This document shows positions 1 through 5,154 of a stretch of 5,154 nt of DNA, one piece after another. The position numbers and the translations under genes were made by a program. Each line of letters starts with the position of its first letter. Position 1 is the first letter of the stretch. This DNA is from Bacillota bacterium (GTDB lineage: Bacteria > Bacillota > Sulfobacillia > JAJZIM01 > JAJZBP01). Below the pieces are notes generated by a model. That model searched no databases and was not told the origin of the DNA. It worked only from the letters and a program-made list of their open reading frames with translations. The stretch spans positions 1 to 5,154 of the forward strand of contig JAJZBP010000159.1 of NCBI GenBank assembly GCA_021798855.1, written 5' to 3'.

Positions 1-1044
1 ACCAAAGTTAAGGTTCTGGTGGTTGATGACTCCTTTTTCATGCGACGTTTCATCAGCGGAATGTTGACCAATTCGCCGGGCATCGAAGTGATCGACACCG
101 CCAAGAACGGCTTGGAAGCCGTCAAGAAAACGTTGGAACTGTCCCCCGACTGCATCACCATGGACGTGGAGATGCCGGTGCTGGACGGCTTGGAGGCGGT
201 GCGCCGGATCATGCGGGAACGCCCAACTCCCATCGTCATGCTTTCCACTCTGACCCAGGAAGGGGCCGAAGTGACCCTTCGGGCTCTCTCCTTGGGTGCG
301 GTCGATTTCCTGCCCAAACCGGTATCCAACCCGTATACGGGGATCGTCGAACTGGAAAAAGAGTTGCAGGAAAAGGTGCTGGCCTGTGGAACCATGCGGC
401 GCGAGCGTCTGTACGCCGCGTCCGAGTCCCCCGCCGCTCCCGCGCCGCTCGCCCTTCCCGCCGCCTCCTCCACGGGCGGCCATAAAAGCCGCCTGGTGGT
501 CATCGGTTCGTCCACGGGCGGCCCCAACGCCCTGCAGCAGATCATACCCCGCCTTCCCGGTTCCTTTCCCAGCCCCATGGTGATCGTGCAACACATGCCG
601 GTCGGCTTCACCCGTTATTTGGCCGAACGGCTCAACTCCATTTCGCCCTTGGAGGTGCGGGAGGCCCGGGAGGGTGACAGTTTGCGTCCCGGCACCGTCC
701 TGCTGGCCCCCGGCGGAACCCACCTGCGGATCGACAACCTCCGGCACGTCCGCCTGACCACCGAGCCGACCCGGCACGGAGTGCGTCCATCCGTTGACGT
801 CACCTTGGAAACCGCCGCCGCCGTGGCCGGAAAGGACGCCGTCGGCGTGATCCTCACCGGCATGGGTTCCGACGGCGCCGAGGGACTGGGTTGCGTCAAA
901 CGGGTGGGCGGGACCACCTTGGCCCAGGACGAAAACTCCTGCGTCGTTTACGGTATGCCGCGGGCGGCAGTCGAAATGGGCTATGTGGATCAAATCATCC
1001 CCTTGCACGGAATGGCCGAAGCCATCGCCGGAACCGTCGTTTGA
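1..1044 (+). CDS. cheB: Chemotaxis response regulator protein-glutamate methylesterase CheB (5' end cut by window)
   Basis: CheB removes methyl groups from (and deamidates) glutamate/glutamine sites on chemoreceptors, opposing CheR in adaptation; it acts in the cytoplasm at receptor arrays. The frame is open from base 1 (TKVKVLVVDDS), so the true start lies just upstream, probably within a codon or two; the GTG at 19 is inside the first receiver strand and is not the start. Counting the first codon as 1, a receiver domain spans about 3-125, with acidic pair D9/D10, phospho-acceptor D55 (ITMDVEMP) and K106 (LPKP). An Ala/Pro-rich linker (about 140-160) leads to the methylesterase domain, with catalytic residues visible as S171 (GSSTGG), H198 (QHMP) and D291 (GMGSDG). 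The 347 visible codons match full-length CheB, and all key residues are present, so it should be active. The SSTGG motif is echoed 14 residues upstream in the linker. The stop overlaps the cheR start, implying one operon. Confidence 0.97.
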   Translation, partial: TKVKVLVVDDSFFMRRFISGMLTNSPGIEVIDTAKNGLEAVKKTLELSPDCITMDVEMPVLDGLEAVRRIMRERPTPIVMLSTLTQEGAEVTLRALSLGAVDFLPKPVSNPYTGIVELEKELQEKVLACGTMRRERLYAASESPAAPAPLALPAASSTGGHKSRLVVIGSSTGGPNALQQIIPRLPGSFPSPMVIVQHMPVGFTRYLAERLNSISPLEVREAREGDSLRPGTVLLAPGGTHLRIDNLRHVRLTTEPTRHGVRPSVDVTLETAAAVAGKDAVGVILTGMGSDGAEGLGCVKRVGGTTLAQDENSCVVYGMPRAAVEMGYVDQIIPLHGMAEAIAGTVV

Positions 1045-2006
1045 TGGAACGCGATAAAGGCGATGCGCCCGGCACGCTGCACCCGAAGCGTCCCGGCGAC
1101 GCGAAACCGACGGGCAAGACCGAGTTACCGATCCCCACCGGGGCAAACGGCGCTGGCCAGTCCCCAAGCAATATGTTCAACCCTTCCATCCTGGCCAAGA
1201 ACATCTTTGCCGATCCATCGTACCCGGCCTTTCGCAGCAAAATCCTGACCAACACCGGCCTGGACCTGGACCTGTACAAGAGTAACCAGTTGCAACGTCG
1301 TCTGAACAGCATCATACACCGGCACGGAGCCACCGATCTGGAGGCGTACGGACGGATGCTGGAAGAAAATCCGCAACTCCTCCACAAATTCCTCGACTTT
1401 TTCACCATCAACGTCTCCGAGTTTTTTCGTAACCCGGACAAATTCACCTTCCTGCAGGAAACGGTCATCCCCGGCCTCCTGCGGGAAGCTCCGGTGTTGA
1501 AGGTCTGGAGCGCCGGTTGTTCCATCGGCGCGGAAGTCTATTCCCTGGCCATGATCCTATCCGAACTGACGCCCGGCCGGCGGCACCAGATCATCGCCAC
1601 CGACATCGACCGTCGCATCTTGGAGCGCGCCGCCGGTGGCCTCTATCGTTCGGACGAGTTGAAGAACGTTTCGCCGCAGCGGTTGACTCGCTTCTTCTCC
1701 CAGGAACCGGAAGGTTTCCGGTTGAAGCCGGAACTCCTGCGCTCCGTGACCTTCCGCTACCACAACCTTCTTTCCGATCCCTTCGAACGGGGGTTCCACC
1801 TGATCACCTGCCGCAACGTGGTGATTTACTTCACCGCCCAGGCCAAGGAGTCGCTTTACGAACGCTTCGCCCATTCCCTCGTCCCCGGGGGCATCCTTTT
1901 CGTCGGGGGAACGGAAACCATCTTCCAACACCGCGCCATCGGCCTGGAAAACCTCGCTTCTTTTTTCTACCGTCGCTTGCCGGCCCAGAGCGGCAAGAAC
2001 CCATAA
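1044..2006 (+). CDS. cheR: Chemotaxis protein methyltransferase CheR
   Basis: CheR transfers methyl groups from S-adenosylmethionine to receptor glutamates. I place the start at ATG 1044, which overlaps the cheB stop (TGATG) and suggests translational coupling; this gives 320 residues. An alternative ATG at 1173 (MFNPSIL) would give 277, closer to the usual length, but no ribosome binding site is visible before it. The first ~43 residues are Gly/Pro/Lys-rich and look disordered. From M1 at 1044, an N-terminal helical CheR domain covers about 48-130, including INVSEFFR (122-129). The methyltransferase domain follows with SAM motif AGCSIGAEVYS (157-167), ATDID (185-189) and CRNVVIYF (256-263). 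The motif differs from the common GEEPYS by E-to-A and P-to-V; the key second glutamate (E164) is kept. The C-terminal half closely resembles Bacillus-type CheR from my memory of that protein. The next gene follows after 55 nt. Confidence 0.95.
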   Translation: MERDKGDAPGTLHPKRPGDAKPTGKTELPIPTGANGAGQSPSNMFNPSILAKNIFADPSYPAFRSKILTNTGLDLDLYKSNQLQRRLNSIIHRHGATDLEAYGRMLEENPQLLHKFLDFFTINVSEFFRNPDKFTFLQETVIPGLLREAPVLKVWSAGCSIGAEVYSLAMILSELTPGRRHQIIATDIDRRILERAAGGLYRSDELKNVSPQRLTRFFSQEPEGFRLKPELLRSVTFRYHNLLSDPFERGFHLITCRNVVIYFTAQAKESLYERFAHSLVPGGILFVGGTETIFQHRAIGLENLASFFYRRLPAQSGKNP

Positions 2007-2032
2007 CCTGCCGGGAAACCGGCCCTGGCAGG
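2007..2032 (+). other. Hairpin between cheR and the HD-GYP gene
   Basis: Immediately after the cheR stop, CCTGCC (2007-2012) can pair with GGCAGG (2027-2032), and GGG 2013-2015 with CCC 2023-2025 around a one-base bulge. An alternative inner fold is GCCGG-GAAA-CCGGC (2010-2023), a five-pair stem closed by a GNRA-type tetraloop. No T-tract follows, so it does not look like an intrinsic terminator. It could be an mRNA processing or stability element between cistrons, or simply GC-rich chance pairing. Its role is inferred only. Confidence 0.35.
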
Positions 2033-2045
2033 CAGGATGCGGGCC

Positions 2046-2053
2046 AAGGAGGT
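2046..2053 (+). promoter_or_regulatory. Strong Shine-Dalgarno site fixing a TTG start
   Basis: AAGGAGGT is a near-complete match to the anti-Shine-Dalgarno sequence and lies 8 nt before TTG 2062 and 11 nt before TTG 2065. No ATG or GTG lies at a suitable distance in this frame, so the gene starts at one of the two consecutive TTG codons, with 2062 favoured by spacing. Confidence 0.8.
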
Positions 2054-2061
2054 AAGGCGGT

Positions 2062-3120
2062 TTGTTGCGCCTGATCAGGACCGAACGCCTGTCAAAGGGG
2101 GCGGAGGTCGGCGAAAACGTTTACGCCTTAAACGGTAACCTCTTGGTGGCCCGGGGGACCCTGCTCACCGAAAAACAGATCGCCCACCTGTTGGATTTGG
2201 GAGTCCCGGAAGTTTCCGTGGTCGCCAACCGGCTGCAGGACTTGGTGGAACCCGCGCTCATCCACCTATCCACCAAAACCCGTACCGAATCCGCCCTGAC
2301 CGCCCTCTTCAACCGCCTCCAAAACGGCGATTCCAGACCATCCATGTCCGCGTTGCAGGAGGCGGCCCAGCAAATGGTCGCGGACATCCAGGAATTGCAG
2401 CCCTCTTTCATCAACTTTCCTTACCCGCAAAATTCGGCCCACTATCTGATCAGCCACGCCCTCCATACGGGCATCCTGGCCGCCGGCTTGGGGTATCTGT
2501 CCGGCTTCCACCAACACCTCCCGGATATAACCCTGGGCGCTCTCCTCAGCGACCTCGGCCTCATGCTTTTGCCCAGGGATCTGCTGGACAAGCCCGCTCC
2601 TCTGGATGAGGCCGAGCGGGCGCGGGTCGGGCAACACCCGTCCGCCGCCGTCAAACTCCTGGGGTCCACCGGTGCCTACGTGAAAACCATCGTCTACCAG
2701 CACCACGAACGGGCCGACGGTTCCGGCTACCCCCAACACTTGAGTGGCCAGAACGTCCACCCATATGCCGGCCTGGTGGGATTGGCCGACATCTACGTGG
2801 CCCTGCTGGCCGACCGCCCCTACCGGACAGCCATCCTGCCCCACAGCGTCCTCGAACTGGTCATGAGCATGGCCGGATGGGAATTCGACCGCACCTTGGT
2901 GCAAAACTTCATCCGCGTCCTTCCCCCCTACCCGATCGGCACCCTCGTCCACCTGAGCACCGGCGCCACGGGCGTGGTCGTGGGTCTGGCCGACGCCATT
3001 GGCCGGCCCACCGTGCGCATCCTGACCGACGCCGGCGGAATGGATGTCGAACCCCGCGACATATCCCTGGCGGAGAAGGAAAATCAGACCATCATGATTG
3101 ACAAAGTTTTGTTGGACTGA
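2062..3120 (+). CDS. HD-GYP-family signalling protein with degenerate HD motif
   Basis: HD-GYP proteins typically hydrolyse the second messenger cyclic-di-GMP in the cytoplasm. The 352-residue protein has three parts. Residues ~1-60 match the short beta-rich module (GENVYALNGNLLVARGTLL) often found before HD-GYP domains. A helical linker covers ~70-125. The HD-GYP domain covers ~128-290, followed by a C-terminal beta segment (YPIGTLVHLSTGATGVVVG, 290-308). Retained family residues include H132, D164, H192, H214/H215, the DGSGYP motif (219-224) and D243. The HD dyad itself reads S163-D164, HDxGK becomes SDLGL (lysine replaced by leucine at 167), and the usual aspartate of ADxYDAL is V246. Loss of a metal-ligand histidine suggests reduced or lost phosphodiesterase activity, so the protein may act as a cyclic-di-GMP receptor or scaffold. 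No receiver or membrane domain is present. It is probably co-transcribed with cheB-cheR. The family call is firm; the activity is uncertain. Confidence 0.9.
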   Translation: MLRLIRTERLSKGAEVGENVYALNGNLLVARGTLLTEKQIAHLLDLGVPEVSVVANRLQDLVEPALIHLSTKTRTESALTALFNRLQNGDSRPSMSALQEAAQQMVADIQELQPSFINFPYPQNSAHYLISHALHTGILAAGLGYLSGFHQHLPDITLGALLSDLGLMLLPRDLLDKPAPLDEAERARVGQHPSAAVKLLGSTGAYVKTIVYQHHERADGSGYPQHLSGQNVHPYAGLVGLADIYVALLADRPYRTAILPHSVLELVMSMAGWEFDRTLVQNFIRVLPPYPIGTLVHLSTGATGVVVGLADAIGRPTVRILTDAGGMDVEPRDISLAEKENQTIMIDKVLLD

Positions 3121-3128
3121 GTTTGGGG

Positions 3129-3174
3129 ACAAAAAGGACACCCCTCCTTCGCTTGGGAGGGGTGTCCTTTTTGT
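3129..3174. terminator. Bidirectional intrinsic terminator between convergent operons
   Basis: Arms 3129-3147 and 3156-3174 are perfectly complementary over 19 pairs. The core is AAAAAGGACACCCCTCC against GGAGGGGTGTCCTTTTT, with an 8-nt loop (TTCGCTTG). The A-run on the left and T-run on the right supply a U-tract in either direction. The stem begins about 8 nt after the HD-GYP gene stop and about 27 nt past the ftsX stop on the other strand, so it can end both transcripts. Pairing can extend outward to 3127/3176 with one G-T wobble. Confidence 0.95.
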
Positions 3175-3201
3175 TCGCTCCCGGACCTTTGGCTCCTTCC
3201 T

Positions 3202-4095
3202 CTAAACCTGCTCCTGCGAATACAGGTAGCGGCGCAAACTCAGAAAGCTGCCCAGCATCCCCACCCCGGCTCCCACCACAACCACCATACCCGCCAGGAT
3301 CTCCGCGATCAGGTGCAGGGACAGAAGCGGTAGGAAGGGGAGCGAGTATTTAGCCGAGCGAAACAGCCACCAGTAACCCCATAGTACTGCTCCGGCGCTC
3401 AGGGCGGCCCCCAGAGTTCCCAGCAGCAATCCCTCGATGATGAAAGGTCCGCGGATCATCCCGTCACTGGCTCCAACCAATTTCATGATCCTGATTTCCC
3501 GGCGCCGGGCAAACACCGCCAAGCGGATGGTGTTGGCAATAATGAACCCGGTCGCCACGATCAGGAGGAGGGCCAATCCCCCCCCGATTTCCCGAAGCGC
3601 CGTGGTCAGGGTGAAGAGCCTTTGCACCGTTTGGGCCTGGTAGCTCACGTTGGTCACACCGCTCAACCGGGCCAACTTGGCGGCCACCCCGGCCACCTCC
3701 GCCGGCCCGGTGGCCTTGACGGAGAATGAGGCCGGCAGGGGATTCGTCTTGGATTCCCCGGCCAAAAGCCCCTTCTCCCGTCCGAATTCCTGCTCCAATT
3801 GTTTTAAGGCCGTGGCCTTGCTGACGAAGCTGACCTGCCGGACCCCCGGCAGGGCGGCGATTTGCTTTTGCAGGGCGGCGATTTGCGTCGCCGGCAGTCC
3901 GTCGGTCACAAACACCCTGATCTGCACCTGTGACTCCAAATATCCCGCCAGGTAATCCAAGTTGGCCGCAAAGACGACGAAGATGGACAAAACCATGACC
4001 GCCACCGCCATGCTACCCAGGGAGGCCGCGGTCATCCAGGGGTTGCCCACCAGATTAGCCCAGGCTTCTCCCCAAATATAGCGCCAATTTCGCAT
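3202..4095 (-). CDS. ftsX: Cell-division permease-like protein FtsX
   Basis: FtsX is the membrane subunit of the FtsEX complex; with the ATPase FtsE it controls peptidoglycan hydrolases at the division site or lateral wall. The start is ATG 4095, overlapping the ftsE stop (TGATG on this strand), giving 297 residues, the usual Firmicutes length; the frame is open further upstream but only as antisense-free overlap with ftsE. It has a short cytoplasmic N-terminus (MRNWRYIWGEA), TM1 at ~22-44, and an extracellular loop domain at ~45-168, where the hydrolase or its activator would be contacted. TM2 (~172-194) is followed by the hallmark cytoplasmic loop RRREIRIMKLVGAS (197-210) and IRGPFIIEG (214-222). 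TM3 lies at ~220-243 and TM4 at ~262-284, and the C-terminal tail is charged. An exact internal DNA repeat encodes QIAALQK-QIAALPG (71-84). No hydrolase gene follows; the operon ends at the shared terminator. Confidence 0.96.
   Translation of the reverse strand: MRNWRYIWGEAWANLVGNPWMTAASLGSMAVAVMVLSIFVVFAANLDYLAGYLESQVQIRVFVTDGLPATQIAALQKQIAALPGVRQVSFVSKATALKQLEQEFGREKGLLAGESKTNPLPASFSVKATGPAEVAGVAAKLARLSGVTNVSYQAQTVQRLFTLTTALREIGGGLALLLIVATGFIIANTIRLAVFARRREIRIMKLVGASDGMIRGPFIIEGLLLGTLGAALSAGAVLWGYWWLFRSAKYSLPFLPLLSLHLIAEILAGMVVVVGAGVGMLGSFLSLRRYLYSQEQV
3849..3886. repeat. Exact 17-nt direct repeat with 21-nt period inside ftsX
   Basis: GCAGGGCGGCGATTTGC occurs at 3849-3865 and again at 3870-3886, identical at all 17 positions, with a 4-nt spacer. 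The 21-nt period equals seven codons and yields QIAAL twice in the FtsX extracellular domain (residues 71-75 and 78-82). It looks like an in-frame heptad duplication within a helix. Confidence 0.9.
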
Positions 4096-4781
4096 CAGGC
4101 TCCATATGCCCCCTGCAGTTGGTCGCGCACGACCCGGCCGTCTTCCAGGGCCACCACCCTTTGCCGCATACTGTCCACCACCCCCTGTGCGTGGGTGGCC
4201 ATGACCACCGTGGTTCCCCAACGGTTGATTTCCCAGAGTACCCGCACGACGCTCTTGGCCGCTTCCGGGTCAAGGTTACCGGTCGGCTCGTCCGCCAGGA
4301 GCAACGCCGGGCGGCTGACGATGGCCCGCGCGATGGCCACCCTTTGCTGTTCACCGCCCGACAACTGAAGCGGCTTGGCGTCTTGTTTTTGCCGCAGACC
4401 CACCTGCTCGAGGGCGGCCGGCACCCGGCGCAGGATGTCCCGCCTGGACACTCCGGTCACCTGGAGGGTGAACGCCACGTTCTCCCAAACCGTTTTGTTG
4501 AGCAACAGTTTAAAGTCCTGAAAGACCACCCCCAGGTTTCGCCGCAGGTGGGGAATGTCCCTGGGCCGCAGCGCCCCCACATCCAATCCCCCCACGATCA
4601 CCCGACCCTGGGACGGGACTTCCTCCCTGGTCACCAGCCGCAGGAACGTACTCTTGCCCGCGCCGGAAGGTCCGACCACGAAAACGAACTCGCCTTTACC
4701 CACCTGGAGATTAACGTTCTGCAAAGCAGTGTGGTTTCCCTTGCCCCGGTAAAGCTTGGACACATTTTGAAAGGAGATCAA
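4095..4781 (-). CDS. ftsE: Cell-division ATP-binding protein FtsE
   Basis: FtsE is the cytoplasmic ABC-type ATPase that drives FtsX. I choose the TTG at 4781 as the start because AAAGGGGGAG lies just upstream and the product (MISFQNVSKLYRG) is then 228 residues, the typical Firmicutes FtsE length. The frame stays open to a GTG at 4901, but that extension is a basic, family-unlike stretch. Motifs in order are Walker A GPSGAGKST (37-45), Q-loop VVFQDFKLL (85-93), ABC signature LSGGEQQR (140-147), Walker B LLLADEP (160-166) with D164/E165, D-loop GNLD (168-171), and switch histidine H197 in MATHAQ. All catalytic residues are intact. REE after Walker A and VVFQDFKLL are characteristic of FtsE and separate it from other ABC ATPases. 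The stop overlaps the ftsX start, so the two subunits are translationally coupled. Confidence 0.97.
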   Translation of the reverse strand: MISFQNVSKLYRGKGNHTALQNVNLQVGKGEFVFVVGPSGAGKSTFLRLVTREEVPSQGRVIVGGLDVGALRPRDIPHLRRNLGVVFQDFKLLLNKTVWENVAFTLQVTGVSRRDILRRVPAALEQVGLRQKQDAKPLQLSGGEQQRVAIARAIVSRPALLLADEPTGNLDPEAAKSVVRVLWEINRWGTTVVMATHAQGVVDSMRQRVVALEDGRVVRDQLQGAYGA

Positions 4782-4786
4782 ACCTG

Positions 4787-4796
4787 CTCCCCCTTT
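4787..4796 (-). promoter_or_regulatory. Ribosome binding site for the ftsE TTG start
   Basis: Read leftward, AAAGGGGGAG ends 5 nt before TTG 4781. This purine-rich site, together with the fit to family length, decides the start against the longer open frame beginning at 4901. Confidence 0.7.
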
Positions 4797-5154
4797 ACGC
4801 CGGCTATCGGACCGCTTCAGTCCATCGCCGTTGCGACAACTTGTAGCTTTCGCTTGGAGTTTTCGACATCTTCGCTCCGTTTCCTCCTCTCCTCGGCGCA
4901 CAACCCGCGTGCTTCGTCAATAAAAAACACCGAAACCGGAAATATACCGTATACGGCGAAAAAACTGCACAGATTCCATGTAAGCATCCGCTAAACCCGT
5001 CGGGAGACTAAATTCGTTGAAAGCCTAAGTCAGGTTACCATTTTTGGTGAATGTTTACGGCCAACGAATTGGGGCAAGGCTCCCTCCTTTTCAAGTATTG
5101 TGTCACCCGTGGCCGGACTTGGACTATCCCGGCTGCATCTGGACCTACGGGTTC
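4797..5154. other. ftsE upstream region; no gene that can be firmly assigned
   Basis: About 360 nt without a recognisable gene, more A/T-rich than its neighbours between about 4920 and 5060. It should hold the ftsE promoter, but I see no convincing sigma-A pair. TATATT (4946-4941, leftward) is a possible -10 without a good -35, and TTGACG (4920-4915, leftward) a possible -35 without a -10. Structure visible includes the palindrome CCGTATACGG (4947-4956), inverted repeat AATTCGTTG (5011-5019)/CAACGAATT (5062-5070), and AACCCGT (4994-5000)/ACGGGTT (5147-5153). Several frames are open from about 5030 to the window edge on both strands, none with a family I recognise, so a partial gene beginning here is possible but undecided. 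A 21-codon leftward frame (4869-4804) with GGAG upstream could be a leader peptide. Confidence 0.6.

Noticed and set aside
995..1525. Leftward open frame opposite the cheB/cheR junction
   Set aside because: It spans the overlap of two well-supported genes and shows no domain; it is best explained as a shadow of high GC coding sequence.
2007..2061. Terminator or promoter between cheR and the HD-GYP gene
   Set aside because: The hairpin there lacks a T-tract and no -35/-10 pair is visible in the 55-nt gap.
2266..3141. Long leftward open frame opposite the HD-GYP gene
   Set aside because: It is antisense to a gene with clear family motifs, has Gly/Val/Gln/Asp-skewed composition typical of reverse reading of GC-rich coding DNA, and crosses the terminator region.
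4782..4901. N-terminal extension of FtsE to GTG 4901
   Set aside because: The TTG at 4781 has a good ribosome binding site and gives the family length and N-terminus; the extension is an Arg/Lys-rich stretch unlike FtsE.
4947..4956. Palindrome CCGTATACGG as a shared operator
   Set aside because: The same 10-mer occurs at 331-340 inside the cheB receiver/linker coding region, where an operator is unlikely; two copies alone are weak evidence for a binding site.
4119..4994. Long rightward open frame opposite ftsE
   Set aside because: It is antisense to an intact ABC ATPase with all motifs; the product is His/Pro/Arg-rich without any recognisable domain.

Overview
The window reads as GC-rich chromosomal DNA from a Gram-positive-type (Firmicutes/Clostridia-like) bacterium, perhaps a motile anaerobe of the Peptococcaceae/Moorella/Desulforudis kind. 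The evidence is indirect. CheR and FtsE look closer to Bacillus-type proteins than to enterobacterial ones. FtsE and FtsX, at 228 and 297 codons, match the lengths usual in Bacillus. Two genes appear to use TTG starts behind strong purine-rich ribosome binding sites. The genus is an inference and is not proven by the sequence.

Layout. The left 3.1 kb is a rightward chemotaxis/signalling cluster: cheB (lacking only its first codon or codons), cheR (start codon overlapping the cheB stop as TGATG), then after a 55-nt gap containing a hairpin, a gene for an HD-GYP-family protein. A long, near-perfect, A-tract/T-tract hairpin at about 3129-3174 follows and can terminate transcription from both sides. 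The next 1.6 kb is a leftward ftsE-ftsX cell-division operon, again with a TGATG overlap, so the two operons converge on the shared terminator. The final ~370 nt upstream of ftsE is its leader/promoter region plus unassigned sequence running off the window edge.

How the genes work together. CheR adds and CheB removes methyl groups on chemoreceptor glutamates, which gives sensory adaptation. CheB's esterase is normally controlled by phosphorylation of its receiver domain by CheA, which is not in the window. The third gene suggests a link to cyclic-di-GMP signalling, but its metal-binding HD motif reads S-D and two other family residues are replaced, so it may be a sensor or scaffold and not a phosphodiesterase. 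FtsE (ATPase) and FtsX (membrane subunit) form the FtsEX complex, which couples ATP hydrolysis to control of peptidoglycan hydrolases at the cell surface. No hydrolase gene follows ftsX here.

Most of the window is conventional. The points worth a second look are the degenerate HD-GYP protein, the exact 21-nt-period repeat inside ftsX, and the unexplained ftsE upstream region. I found no CRISPR array, tRNA, rRNA, insertion sequence or clear new system.
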